A DNA stretch of 64,000 bases from Variovorax sp. UMC13 (GTDB lineage: Bacteria; Pseudomonadota; Gammaproteobacteria; Burkholderiales; Burkholderiaceae_C), in the NCBI RefSeq assembly GCF_014170375.1, contig NZ_LZZW01000036.1, forward strand, positions 248,001 through 312,000, written 5' to 3'. The first letter of the stretch is position 1. Every line of letters begins with the position of its first letter. Of the stretch, positions 36,661 to 45,151 are shown one piece after another. The notes beneath the pieces are model-generated. The model was not told the DNA's origin. It saw nothing but the letters and a program-made list of their open reading frames with translations, and made no database searches. The position numbers and the translations under genes were made by a program.

Positions 36661-37857
36661 TCACTTCATCAGGTCGCTGAGGTTCACCGGCTTGATCTTG
36701 CCGCCTTCGACGGTGGCCACCAGCGGATCGAGCAGCGTGCCGCCCGTGGCGTCCACGCCGCGGAAGTCGGCCGCATTGACCTCCTTGGGCAGCTTGGTCA
36801 TGGCCTCGCCGATCTTGGCGCGGATGGCGGCGGCGTCGCTCGTGCTGCCGGCCAGCTTCATCGCGCCGGCCAGCGCGTGCGTCATCGCGTAGTTGTAGGA
36901 AGACTCGGTGGTGGGCGCCTTGTCGGCCCCGTAGGCCGCGCGGTAGGCCGCGGCGAAGGTCTGCGGGCCGACGCGCACGTCGTCCGACACCGGCAGCACG
37001 CCGATCGAGCCCTCGAGCGCGCCCAGGCCGCCCGTGACCTTGGCCATCTCGTCGAACTTGGCCTGGTCCATGATCAGGAAGCCGCCCTTGAAGCCCAGTT
37101 CGCGCGCCTGCTTGGCGACCAGTGCCGAGGGCTCGGACGGGCCGCCGATGAACAGCACGTCGGGCTTCTCGGCCAGCACGCGGCTCACGCCGCTGTAGAA
37201 GTCGGCCGAACGGTTGTACGACATGGGGTTGTTCGACACCACGGTGCCGCCGGCCTTCTTCCAGGCCGGCTCGAACAGCGCGCTCCAGTTCTTCGCGTAC
37301 TCGTGGTCGCCCGGCAGCATGCCGACCTTCTTGCCGAACTTGGCCATCTCGTAGCGCGTGAAGGGCTCGATGTAGCCGGCGAAGGTCGGCGGGATGCGGA
37401 TCGTCAGCTTGTTGCCGGTCTCGGTGATCTTGGGCGTGCTGGAGTAGGCCAGCACGATGAACTTCTCCTGCTCGTTGAAGGCCTGCATCGCGTAGATGCC
37501 GCCCGAGTGCGGCACGAACACCGCCGGCGTCTGGTACTGCTGCACCAGGCGGCGCGAGTTGATCGCGGCCTCGGCCGGCGCGTACTTGTCGTCGAGCGCG
37601 ACCAGCTCGAGCTTGACCTTCTTGCCCGCCACCTCGAGGCCGGCCGCGTTGATCTCCTTGAGCGCCATCTCGATGCCGTTGACCACGTTCTTGCCGTAGA
37701 GCGCGGCGCCGCCCGACAGCGGGCCGGTGAAGCCGATCTTGACCACGTCCTGGGCCGAGGCGGCGCCGGCGCCGAGCGTGGCGAGCAGGGCCACGGCCAG
37801 CGGCAGGGCCGCCAGGCGACGGCGGGGCAGGCCAGCGGGGGAAATCTCGTTCTTCAT
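36661..37857 (-). CDS. ABC transporter substrate-binding protein, branched-chain amino acid type
   Basis: A 398-residue periplasmic binding protein of the LivJ/LivK (Peripla_BP_6) type. It has a signal peptide (RRRLAALPLAVALLATLGAG, cleaved probably after ASA), then VVKIGFTGPLSGGAALYGKN and a later ALVAKQARELGFKGGFL. The gene closes the livHMGF-like operon 29 bases after livF. It binds the solute; amino acid, urea, or aromatic acids are possible since the family is broad. Confidence 0.9.
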   Translation of the reverse strand: MKNEISPAGLPRRRLAALPLAVALLATLGAGAASAQDVVKIGFTGPLSGGAALYGKNVVNGIEMALKEINAAGLEVAGKKVKLELVALDDKYAPAEAAINSRRLVQQYQTPAVFVPHSGGIYAMQAFNEQEKFIVLAYSSTPKITETGNKLTIRIPPTFAGYIEPFTRYEMAKFGKKVGMLPGDHEYAKNWSALFEPAWKKAGGTVVSNNPMSYNRSADFYSGVSRVLAEKPDVLFIGGPSEPSALVAKQARELGFKGGFLIMDQAKFDEMAKVTGGLGALEGSIGVLPVSDDVRVGPQTFAAAYRAAYGADKAPTTESSYNYAMTHALAGAMKLAGSTSDAAAIRAKIGEAMTKLPKEVNAADFRGVDATGGTLLDPLVATVEGGKIKPVNLSDLMK

Positions 37858-37886
37858 GGGTGTTGTCTCCGGTGTGAAAAAGAAAA

Positions 37887-38594
37887 TCAGGCGCCGATGT
37901 AGGCGGCCCGGACGGCTTCGTTGTTGAGCAGCGAATCGCGGTCGCCCTCGAGCGTGATGCGCCCGCGCTCGATCACGTAGGCGCGGTGCGCGATGGACAG
38001 CGCCGAGAAGGCGTTCTGCTCGGCCAGCAGCACGGTGGTACCGGCCTGGTTGATGCGCTGGATGACCTCGAACACCTGCTTGACCACCAGCGGCGCCAGG
38101 CCCAGCGAGGGCTCGTCGAGCAGCAGCACCTTGGGCCGGCCCAGCATCGCGCGGCCGATGGCCACCATCTGCTGCTGGCCGCCCGACAGCGAGCCGGCGG
38201 GGTCGTTCTGCTTCTTCTCGAGGATCGGGAACAGGCCGAAGACTTCGTCGATCGAGCGCCGGATGCCGGCCTTGTCGCCGCGGTGCACATAGGCGCCGAG
38301 CTCCAGGTTCTTGCGCACCGTCATCATCGGGAACAGCTTGCGGCCCTCGGGGCACTGCACCAGGCCGGCCTGCACGATCTGCGCGGTGCGCATGCCCGCG
38401 ATCTCGCGCTCGGCCAGCCGGATGCTGCCGGCGCTGGGCTTGTGGATGCCGCTGGCCGCCATGAAGATCGAGGTCTTGCCCGCGCCGTTGGCGCCCAGCA
38501 GCACCACCAGCTCGCCCGCCTCGGCATGCAGCGTGAGGCCCTGCAGCGCGCGGAAGCTGCCGTAGTGCAGGTCGACGTTCTCAAACCGCAGCAT
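37887..38594 (-). CDS. ABC transporter ATP-binding protein, LivF-like
   Basis: A 235-residue ATPase with Walker A GANGAGKTS, LSGGQQQMVAIGRAML (signature) and Walker B VLLLDEPSLGLAP, and the LivF-type ending (VRAAYIGA). It energises the importer together with the LivG-like subunit. Its start overlaps the livG stop by 14 bases, indicating tight coupling. Confidence 0.93.
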   Translation of the reverse strand: MLRFENVDLHYGSFRALQGLTLHAEAGELVVLLGANGAGKTSIFMAASGIHKPSAGSIRLAEREIAGMRTAQIVQAGLVQCPEGRKLFPMMTVRKNLELGAYVHRGDKAGIRRSIDEVFGLFPILEKKQNDPAGSLSGGQQQMVAIGRAMLGRPKVLLLDEPSLGLAPLVVKQVFEVIQRINQAGTTVLLAEQNAFSALSIAHRAYVIERGRITLEGDRDSLLNNEAVRAAYIGA

Positions 38595-39345
38595 GGTCGG
38601 CTCCCAGGTAGGCTTCGATCACCTGCGGATCGCGGCGGATCTCCGCGGGCGTGCCCTCGGCGATCTTGGCGCCGTTGTTCAGCACCACGATCTTGTCGGC
38701 CAGCCGCATGATCATGTCCATCTTGTGTTCGATCAGGCACACGGTCTTGCCGTGGTCGACCAGCTTGCGGATCAGCGCCGCCAGGCCGACGGTCTCCTCG
38801 GGGTTCACGCCACCCGCGGGTTCGTCCAGCAGCAGCAGTTCGGGGTCGGTCGCGAGCGCCAGCGCGAAGGCCACGCGCTTGCGCTCCTCCTGCGTGATGT
38901 CGGCCGCGATGCGGTGCGCCACGTGCGACAGCCCGACGAAGTCCAGCGCCTCGCGCGCCTTCTCGCGGCATAGGCGTTCTTCCTCCCGCAGCCGGCGCGA
39001 ATTGACCAGCACGTCCCACAGCCCCGACCGCGTGCGCAGTCGGTGGCCCACGATCAGGTTGTCGAGCACGGTGGCGTTGTCGAACAGGTGCGTGCTCTGG
39101 AAGGTGCGCGCGATGCCCAGCCGTGCCACGTGGTCGGGCCGCAGCCCGGTCACGTCGCGCTCCTTGAACACGATGCGCCCCGAGGTCGGCGGGTGCGTGC
39201 CGGCCACCAGGTTGAAGAAGGTGGTCTTGCCCGCGCCGTTGGGCCCGATGATGGCGCTGACCTGGCCGCGCTCGAAGCGCGTCGTGACGTCGTCGACCGC
39301 GGTCAGGCCGAAGAACTGCTTGGTGAGGCCGGTGATCTCAAGCAT
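38581..39345 (-). CDS. ABC transporter ATP-binding protein, LivG-like
   Basis: A 254-residue ATPase with Walker A GPNGAGKTT, a TQEERKRVAFALALATDPEL region where the signature LSGGQ is replaced by DITQEERK, Walker B LLLLDEPAGGVNPEE and ARTFQSTHLFDNATVLDN typical of LivG. It overlaps the livM stop by eight bases. The signature loop deviates from the consensus LSGGQ, which is seen in some LivG-type subunits but deserves notice. Confidence 0.92.
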   Translation of the reverse strand: MLEITGLTKQFFGLTAVDDVTTRFERGQVSAIIGPNGAGKTTFFNLVAGTHPPTSGRIVFKERDVTGLRPDHVARLGIARTFQSTHLFDNATVLDNLIVGHRLRTRSGLWDVLVNSRRLREEERLCREKAREALDFVGLSHVAHRIAADITQEERKRVAFALALATDPELLLLDEPAGGVNPEETVGLAALIRKLVDHGKTVCLIEHKMDMIMRLADKIVVLNNGAKIAEGTPAEIRRDPQVIEAYLGADHAAV

Positions 39346-40348
39346 GGGACGGGTCCTCCTTGGCCGGCGCTGCAGGGGGAGTTGCAGGGGCCGGCGCCAG
39401 CGCCGCCGCACGCCGCGCGCGGCGCTTGAGCCAGGTGCCGACCAGGCCGTCGGGCAGGAAGATGATCAGCGCGATCAGCACCGGCCCGAACACCACCATG
39501 CGGTAGTCCTGCAGGAACTGCAGGCTCTGCGTGAGGTAGGTCACCAGCAGCGTGCCCACCAGCGGCCCGAGCAGCGTGCCGACGCCGCCCACCAGCACGA
39601 ACATCACCAGGTCGAAGGTCACGACCTCGCTCGCCAGGTCGGGCCCGAGAAAACGCACCTGGCCCGCATAGAGCGCGCCCGCGAAGCCCGCATAGACCAC
39701 CGATAGCACGAAGGACAGGGTCTTGGTGCGCATCAGGTCGATGCCCAGCGCCTCGGCCAGCTCGTCGCTGTTGCGCACCGCCATGAAGCTGCGGCCCAGC
39801 AGCGAGCGCACGATGCGCGCCATGACCCAGATGCCCAGCACCAGGAAGGCCAGCACCAGGTAGTACTGCGACAGCGGCGTGCCGAACTGCACCGGCCCGA
39901 GGCCCGGCGGCGAAGGGATGCCCATGATGCCCACCGGCCCGTGCGTGAGGCTTTCCCACTTCTCGATCAGCAGGAACATGATGTAGCTCACGCAGAGCGT
40001 GAAGATCGAGAAGTAGTGGCCCTTCAGGCGCAGCGACAGCAGGCCCACGAAGAAGCCCAGCACCGCAGTCACGCCGCCCGCGAGCAGGAAGGCGATCCAG
40101 AACGGCACCTGGTGGTCGACCGTCAGGATGCCCACCGTGTACGCGCCCACCGCCATGAAGGCGCCGTGCGCGAGGTTGAACTGCCCCGTGTAGCCGGTGA
40201 TCAGGTTCAGGCCCAGCGCGGCGATGGCCATGATGAAGGCCTGCGTCGCGACCGAGATCAGGTAGTTGTTCTGCGCGAACAGCGGGAACACCAGCGCCGC
40301 CAGCGCCAGCAGGGCCCAGCCGGTGCGGCCTTCGAACAGCCGGCTCAT
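39338..40348 (-). CDS. ABC transporter permease, LivM-like
   Basis: A 336-residue integral membrane protein with about ten helices. The LivM pattern GLNLITGYTGQFNLAHGAFMAVGAY and later GFAGALYAGQVRFLGPD are present, and the C-terminus is Ala/Pro rich. It forms the channel with LivH. Its ATG overlaps the livH stop (ATGA). Confidence 0.92.
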   Translation of the reverse strand: MSRLFEGRTGWALLALAALVFPLFAQNNYLISVATQAFIMAIAALGLNLITGYTGQFNLAHGAFMAVGAYTVGILTVDHQVPFWIAFLLAGGVTAVLGFFVGLLSLRLKGHYFSIFTLCVSYIMFLLIEKWESLTHGPVGIMGIPSPPGLGPVQFGTPLSQYYLVLAFLVLGIWVMARIVRSLLGRSFMAVRNSDELAEALGIDLMRTKTLSFVLSVVYAGFAGALYAGQVRFLGPDLASEVVTFDLVMFVLVGGVGTLLGPLVGTLLVTYLTQSLQFLQDYRMVVFGPVLIALIIFLPDGLVGTWLKRRARRAAALAPAPATPPAAPAKEDPSHA

Positions 40349-41214
40349 GCGCGCGCTCCCTTGGGCGTGAACAGGCCCTGCGGCCGGAACGACAGGATCA
40401 CCACCAGCAGCACGAAGGCGATGATGTCCTTGTAGTCGGTGGAGAAGTAGAAGCCGCCGAAGCTCTCGGCCAGCCCGATGATCAGCCCGCCCACGATGGC
40501 GCCGGGGAAGCTGCCCATGCCGCCCAGGATGATGATCACGAAGGCCTTGGTGATCACCAGGTGGCCCATCGCCGGGTAGACCAGGTTGATCGGCGCGTAC
40601 AGCACCGCGGCGATGGCCGCCAGCGCGCCCGAGATCGCGAACACCAGCAGCTTCACCCGCGTGGCGTCGATGCCCACCAGCGCCGCGCCCTGCGGGTTCT
40701 GCGCCATCGCGATGATGGTCGAGCCGGTCACCGTGCGGGTGAGGAACAGGTGCAGCACCGCCACCAGGCTGAAGGCGCCGACGATGATCAGCAGCCGCTG
40801 CAGCGGCGCGGTGAGGCCGAAGATCTCGACGATCTGGCCGTAGGGCGTGGGCATGCGGTGGAAGTCGGCGCCGAACATCGCCTGCGCCCCGGCCTCGAGG
40901 AACAGCAGGATGCCGATGGCCGCGATCATGTCGTGCAGCTCGGGCGCATTGCGCAGCGGGTGGAACACCAGCCGGTCGGCCAGCATCGCGATGGCCGCCA
41001 CGATCACCGCCGCGCCGGCCATCGCCACCCAGTAGTTCAGGCCCAGCTTGACCATCAGGTAGTAGCCGGCGAAGGCGCCCGACATGTAGAACGCGCCGTG
41101 GGCGAAGTTCGGCACGTGCAGGATGCCGTAGACCAGCGTCAGGCCCAGGGCCACCAGGCTGTAGACCCCGCCGACCGTCAGGCCGTTGAGAAGTTGCTGA
41201 AAGAACAGTTCCAC
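40345..41214 (-). CDS. ABC transporter permease, LivH-like, GTG start
   Basis: A 289-residue inner-membrane permease with LivH features: QLLNGLTVGGVYSLVALGLT, GILHVPNFAHGAFYMSGAF and IILGGMGSFPGAIVGGLIIG. The frame is open further upstream, but the GTG at 41214 has a GAGGG Shine-Dalgarno six bases before it and gives the standard N-terminus VELFFQQLL. It is the first gene of the operon. The upstream 218 bp hold the promoter. Confidence 0.92.
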   Translation of the reverse strand: MELFFQQLLNGLTVGGVYSLVALGLTLVYGILHVPNFAHGAFYMSGAFAGYYLMVKLGLNYWVAMAGAAVIVAAIAMLADRLVFHPLRNAPELHDMIAAIGILLFLEAGAQAMFGADFHRMPTPYGQIVEIFGLTAPLQRLLIIVGAFSLVAVLHLFLTRTVTGSTIIAMAQNPQGAALVGIDATRVKLLVFAISGALAAIAAVLYAPINLVYPAMGHLVITKAFVIIILGGMGSFPGAIVGGLIIGLAESFGGFYFSTDYKDIIAFVLLVVILSFRPQGLFTPKGARA

Positions 41215-41432
41215 GTCGATCCCTCGCAAAAGACCCCGGGCCGTGCCGCGTCGTCGGCGGCACAGGGGCAAGCGAGGCATTGTGGGGACCGGGTCGGGGC
41301 CGGTCGACTGAGGTTTGCCCGCGGTACGGTCGCGTCTGCGACTTTCTACCGAAGGGTAGGTTCAGGCGGACGCCCCATGAAAAACGCGCCCGAAGGCGCG
41401 TCGTTCACGGAGCGGTCCGAAGGGGCTGGGGA
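41215..41432. promoter_or_regulatory. intergenic region: liv promoter and dbpA-operon 3' end
   Basis: This 218 bp stretch lies between the liv operon start (minus) and the stop of the 56-codon gene (minus). No further gene is seen. It contains the terminator at 41384-41401, and a small inverted repeat CTACC-GAAG-GGTAG at 41346-41359 that could be a regulatory site for the liv operon. Confidence 0.4.
41384..41401 (-). terminator. intrinsic terminator of the infA-dbpA operon
   Basis: ACGCGCC (41384-41390) pairs with GGCGCGT (41395-41401) through a CGAA loop. On the minus strand the stem is followed by a U-run from the AAAAA at 41380-41384. It lies 32 bases after the stop of the 56-codon gene and so ends this operon before the liv operon. 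Confidence 0.8.
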
Positions 41433-41603
41433 TCAGCCGCCCTTCTTGGCGCGCTTGCCGGGGTTCTTCTTGCTGCGCGTGGCGACGCCGCGTTCCAGGC
41501 TGACCTTCTGGCCGCCACCCATCTTGGGCAGGCTGAAGCCCGGCAGCGGGGTGGGGGCGGGGGTGGCAATGCGGTCTGCCTCGGTGCGAATTTTCTTGGG
41601 CAT
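41433..41603 (-). CDS. small basic protein (56 aa) downstream of dbpA
   Basis: A short open frame, ATG at 41603 and TGA at 41433-41435, encoding 56 residues starting MPKKIRTEADRIATP and ending KKNPGKRAKKGG. It is rich in Lys, Arg, Gly and Pro and strongly basic, like ribosomal or nucleic-acid-binding small proteins. It follows dbpA by 35 bases and precedes a terminator, so it is co-transcribed. No recognised family. Confidence 0.7.
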   Translation of the reverse strand: MPKKIRTEADRIATPAPTPLPGFSLPKMGGGQKVSLERGVATRSKKNPGKRAKKGG

Positions 41604-41638
41604 GGTAGCTCGGGATAAAAAAGGGTCGAAGGGCGTAA

Positions 41639-43063
41639 TTAAGCCACATCGTCGAGCAGCCGTACCTTGACGGACTTGCCCTTGACACGGCCGGTGGACA
41701 GTTTGTGGGCCGCTTCGCGTGCAATGCGACGGTCGACAGCCACATAGGTGGAGAACTCGTTGACGTTGATCTTGCCCACCTGCTCCTTGGTGAAGCCGGC
41801 GTCGCCGGTGAGCGCGCCCAGCACGTCGCCGGCGCGGATCTTCTCCTTGCGGCCGCCGACGATCTGCAGCGTGGACATGGGCGGACGCAGCGGTTCGCCG
41901 GTGCCGGGCGTGAGTTCGGCCAGCGCATGCCAGTCGGATTCGCGGCCCTGCAGCTGCTCGATCTTGCCGACGCTGCCCATCTCGTCCATCGAGGCCAGGT
42001 TCAGCACCAGGCCTTCGGCGTCCGCGCGGCCGGTGCGGCCGATGCGGTGGATGTGGATCTCGGAATCGGGCGTCACGTCGACGTTGATCACGGCTTCGAG
42101 CTGGGCGATGTCCAGGCCGCGCGCGGCCACGTCGGTCGCCACCAGCACCGAGCAGGAGCGGTTGGAGAACTGCACCAGCACCTGGTCGCGCTCACGCTGC
42201 TCCAGCTCGCCGAACAGCGCCATCGCGCTGAAACCCTGCGCCTGCAGCACCGCGACCAGGTCGCGGCATTGCTGCTTGGTGTTGCAGAAAGCCAGCGTGC
42301 TCTGCGGGCGGAAGTGGTCGAGCAGCAGCGACACGGCGTGCAGGCGGTCGTTGTTCTTGACTTCGTACCAGCGCTGGACGATCTTGCCTTCCTCGTGCTG
42401 GGCCGCCACGGTGATCTGCTGCGGCGCCTTCATGAACTGCGCCGCCAGCTTGGCGATGCCTTCGGGATAGGTGGCCGAGAACAGCAGCGTCTGGCGCTCG
42501 GGCGGACACTGGCGCGCCACCGTCACGATGTCCTCGAAGAAGCCCATGTCCAGCATGCGGTCGGCTTCGTCGAGCACCAGCGTGTTGAGCGCCTCGAGGC
42601 TCAGGTTGCCGCGTTCGAGGTGGTCCATGATCCGGCCGGGCGTGCCGACCACGATGTGGGCGCCATGCTCGAGGCTGGCGTTCTGGCCGCGCAGGGCGAC
42701 ACCGCCGCACAGCGTGACGACCTTGATGTTCTCCTCGGCGCGCGCCAGCCGGCGGATCTCGGTCGTGACCTGGTCGGCCAGTTCGCGCGTGGGGCACAGC
42801 ACCATTGCCTGCACCGCGAAGCGGCGCGGGTTGAGGTTGGCCAGCAGCGCGAGGGCGAAGGCCGCGGTCTTGCCGCTGCCGGTCTTGGCCTGGGCGATCA
42901 GGTCCTTGCCGAGCAGCGCCACGGGCAGGCTGGCCGCCTGGATGGGCGTCATCTGCAGATAGCCCAACTGCGTGAGGTTGGCGAGCGTCTGCGGCGCGAG
43001 CGGCAGCGAGCCGAAACCGGTGGCGGAACCTGTCACTGGGGTGCGTCTCTGGTCGTCGATCAA
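41639..43063 (-). CDS. dbpA: ATP-dependent RNA helicase DbpA
   Basis: A 474-residue DEAD-box helicase. Visible motifs: LTPIQ-type Q region (MTPIQAASLPVALLGKD), AKTGSGKT (motif I), VLDEADRMLDMGFFED (motif II), FSATYPEG (SAT), and HRIGRTGR (motif VI). The C-terminal ~75 residues (RKEKIRAGDVLGALTGD) form the DbpA RNA-binding domain specific for 23S rRNA hairpin 92. It assists 50S ribosome assembly. The start is TTG at 43063, overlapping the infA stop (TTGA); a GTG at 43036 is an alternative. Co-transcribed with infA. Confidence 0.92.
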   Translation of the reverse strand: MIDDQRRTPVTGSATGFGSLPLAPQTLANLTQLGYLQMTPIQAASLPVALLGKDLIAQAKTGSGKTAAFALALLANLNPRRFAVQAMVLCPTRELADQVTTEIRRLARAEENIKVVTLCGGVALRGQNASLEHGAHIVVGTPGRIMDHLERGNLSLEALNTLVLDEADRMLDMGFFEDIVTVARQCPPERQTLLFSATYPEGIAKLAAQFMKAPQQITVAAQHEEGKIVQRWYEVKNNDRLHAVSLLLDHFRPQSTLAFCNTKQQCRDLVAVLQAQGFSAMALFGELEQRERDQVLVQFSNRSCSVLVATDVAARGLDIAQLEAVINVDVTPDSEIHIHRIGRTGRADAEGLVLNLASMDEMGSVGKIEQLQGRESDWHALAELTPGTGEPLRPPMSTLQIVGGRKEKIRAGDVLGALTGDAGFTKEQVGKINVNEFSTYVAVDRRIAREAAHKLSTGRVKGKSVKVRLLDDVA

Positions 43064-43326
43064 CGGCGCGGTGCGCCGCCGTTGTTGGTGGGCGGCGGGC
43101 CGCGGCGTTCCAGGTGGCGGAAGGTGATCCGTCCCTTGGTCAGGTCGTAGGGCGAGAGCTCGAGCGACACCTTGTCGCCCGCCAGGATGCGGATGTGATG
43201 CTTGCGCATCTTGCCGCCGCTGTAGGCGATCAATTGGTGACCGTTGTCGAGCGTCACGCGGTAGCGCGAGTCGGGCAGGACTTCCGTCACTGCGCCGTTC
43301 ATTTCGATCAGTTCTTCCTTGGCCAT
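43060..43326 (-). CDS. infA: translation initiation factor IF-1 (second-copy type)
   Basis: An 88-residue IF-1 with the OB-fold sequence EMNGAVTEVLPDSRYRVTLD and GDKVSLELSPYDLTKGRITF. It carries a ~15-residue C-terminal extension (ending GGAPRR), longer than the ~72-residue IF-1 of most bacteria. Burkholderiales often carry two infA genes, one with ribosomal protein genes and one such extended copy beside dbpA. It binds the 30S A-site in initiation. It overlaps the dbpA start. Confidence 0.93.
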   Translation of the reverse strand: MAKEELIEMNGAVTEVLPDSRYRVTLDNGHQLIAYSGGKMRKHHIRILAGDKVSLELSPYDLTKGRITFRHLERRGPPPTNNGGAPRR

Positions 43327-43378
43327 GAATTACCTCTGAAAAGTTGTCGTGATGATGATGGGAAAAGCCGTGTGCCGC

Positions 43379-43636
43379 TCAGGCGGCGCAATGCATTGGA
43401 GTGTGCTGCGGGACGGTGCGTTCACGCACCCAGCCCAGCCCCTGGTCGACCGCGTAGCGCAGCGCGGCGCCGTGGCTCGAGAAATGGGGGGTGAAGCGCA
43501 TGACGCGGTCGTGCATGCCGCTGCCGCGGCCCGAGCGGATCGACACGGACGCGGCGAAGCGACCGTCGTCCAGGTTCTTGATGAGCGGCGAGACGAGGTA
43601 CTTGCCCACCGCCACGCTGTGTTGAATGATGTCCAT
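43379..43636 (-). CDS. hypothetical protein (85 aa) upstream of infA
   Basis: An 85-residue protein, ATG at 43636 with GAAGG about six bases upstream. Sequence starts MDIIQHSVAVGKYLVSPLIK and has GRFAASVSIRSGRGSGMHDR. The compact alpha/beta-like composition gives no recognised domain. The frame is open upstream to 43960 but that part has poor G/C third positions and no ribosome site. The gap to infA is 52 bases, so it is probably the first gene of the infA-dbpA operon. Confidence 0.65.
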   Translation of the reverse strand: MDIIQHSVAVGKYLVSPLIKNLDDGRFAASVSIRSGRGSGMHDRVMRFTPHFSSHGAALRYAVDQGLGWVRERTVPQHTPMHCAA

Positions 43637-43964
43637 GAAAGCCTTCGCGCATTGCGACGCCGCAATACGCTGAAAATAATTGAAAACGGGCGCGGGCCGG
43701 CCGCTGGAGGCTTCAAAAAAAGCACCCGGGGACGCAGACAGCGCGAAATTCGCTTCAACAGGAACGAAGGCAGTGGTGGCAATCATGGGCGCCCGGTCTG
43801 GCGCTCCAACACACTGTATTGGGCCGGCTTGAAAGTGAGGCGCCTGGCGATCCGGCAGGTCAGCCGGCAGGATGACGAAGTGCTTCGTCGTGGTATCGAA
43901 ACGAACCGCACATTCTACCCGATCTGGCACAAGTGTTGCTAATTGGCGTGACAACAGCACGACA
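43637..43964. promoter_or_regulatory. 328-bp leader/promoter region of the infA-dbpA operon
   Basis: No gene is convincing here. It is less GC-rich than the surroundings and contains TAGAAT on the minus strand (43912-43917 as ATTCTA) as a -10 candidate, implying a 5' UTR of ~270 bases before the 85-codon gene. A long, AT-richer untranslated leader is a feature of cold-shock type transcripts (inference only). Confidence 0.4.
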
Positions 43965-45020
43965 TCAGCCGAGGCCGAGCATCTGCCGGTTGGCCGCCCG
44001 GTCCACCCCGCCGGCGGCGAAATCGTCGAAGGCGCGGTCGGCCACGCGGATGATGTGGTCGGCGATGAAGGGCGCGCCTTCGCGGGCGCCGTCCTCGGGG
44101 TGCTTGATGCAGCATTCCCACTCCAGCACCGCCCAGCCTTCGAAGTCGTAGGTGGCCATCTTCGAGAAGATGGCGCCGAAATCGACCTGGCCGTCGCCCA
44201 GCGAGCGGAAGCGCCCGGCGCGGTTCACCCAGGACTGGAAGCCGCCGTAGACGCCCTGCTTGCCGCTCGGGTTGAACTCGGCGTCCTTGACGTGGAAGGC
44301 CTTGATGCGCTCGTGGTAATGGTCGATGTAGGCCAGGTAGTCGAGCTGCTGCAGCAGGAAATGGCTCGGATCGTAGAGCAGGCAGGCGCGCGGATGCTGG
44401 CCCACGCGCTCGAGGAACATCTCGTAGCTCACGCCGTCGTGCAGGTCCTCGCCCGGGTGCACTTCGTAACAGACGTCCACGCCCACGTCGTCGAAGGCAT
44501 TGAGGATCGGCAGCCAGCGCCGGCCGAGCTCGTCGAAGGCCTCGTCGATCAGGCCCGGCGGCCGCGGCGGCCAGGAATACAGGTAGGGCCAGGCCAGCGC
44601 GCCCGAGAAGGTGGCGTGGGTCTTCAGGCCCAGCCGCGCCGAGGCCCGGGCCGCCAGCATCAGCTGCTCGACCGCCCACTGCTGGCGCGCCACCGGGTTG
44701 CCGCGCACCTCGGGCGCCGCGAAGCCGTCGAAGCCGGCGTCGTAGGCCGGGTGCACCGCCACCAGCTGGCCCTGCAGGTGGGTCGACAACTCGGTGATCT
44801 GCAGGCCGTGCCGGGCCAGCGTGCCCAGCACCTCGTCGCAGTAGGCCTGGCTCTCGGCGGCCTTCTTGAGGTCGAATAGGCGCGCGTCCCAGCTGGGGAT
44901 CTGCACGCCCTTGTAGCCCAGGCCCGCGGCCCAGCCGGCGATGGCGTCGAGCGAGTTGAACGGGGCCGTGTCGCCGGCGAACTGGGCCAGGAAGATGCCC
45001 GGGCCTTGGATGGTCTTCAT
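43965..45020 (-). CDS. sugar phosphate isomerase/epimerase (TIM-barrel, AP endonuclease 2-like)
   Basis: A 351-residue TIM-barrel protein. Family residues around GYKGVQIPSWDARLFD, the metal-binding Glu-His of CYEVHPGEDLHDG, LLYDPSHFLLQQ, FHVKDAEFNPSGKQ and the last Glu in WAVLEWECC are all visible. This group includes inosose isomerases and other sugar epimerases. The gene is alone between a convergent region and a divergent C26-type gene, which may be linked in promoter. Substrate unknown. Confidence 0.85.
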   Translation of the reverse strand: MKTIQGPGIFLAQFAGDTAPFNSLDAIAGWAAGLGYKGVQIPSWDARLFDLKKAAESQAYCDEVLGTLARHGLQITELSTHLQGQLVAVHPAYDAGFDGFAAPEVRGNPVARQQWAVEQLMLAARASARLGLKTHATFSGALAWPYLYSWPPRPPGLIDEAFDELGRRWLPILNAFDDVGVDVCYEVHPGEDLHDGVSYEMFLERVGQHPRACLLYDPSHFLLQQLDYLAYIDHYHERIKAFHVKDAEFNPSGKQGVYGGFQSWVNRAGRFRSLGDGQVDFGAIFSKMATYDFEGWAVLEWECCIKHPEDGAREGAPFIADHIIRVADRAFDDFAAGGVDRAANRQMLGLG

Positions 45021-45151
45021 CGTGGTGTCCTCAGTGGAGCGGTCTGCATGGCGCGAAAGCATATAGGCATGTCGTCCGACTGGCCTGCGCGGCCGCGTGG
45101 CGCCACAATGGCTTTCCGTCTCTGTCCGCCGCGCCGCCCGCGGCCACCGCC

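Noticed and set aside
43637..43960. Upstream extension of the 85-residue hypothetical protein to 193 residues
   Set aside because: The extra part has poor third-position G/C bias and no Shine-Dalgarno; it looks like an untranslated leader.
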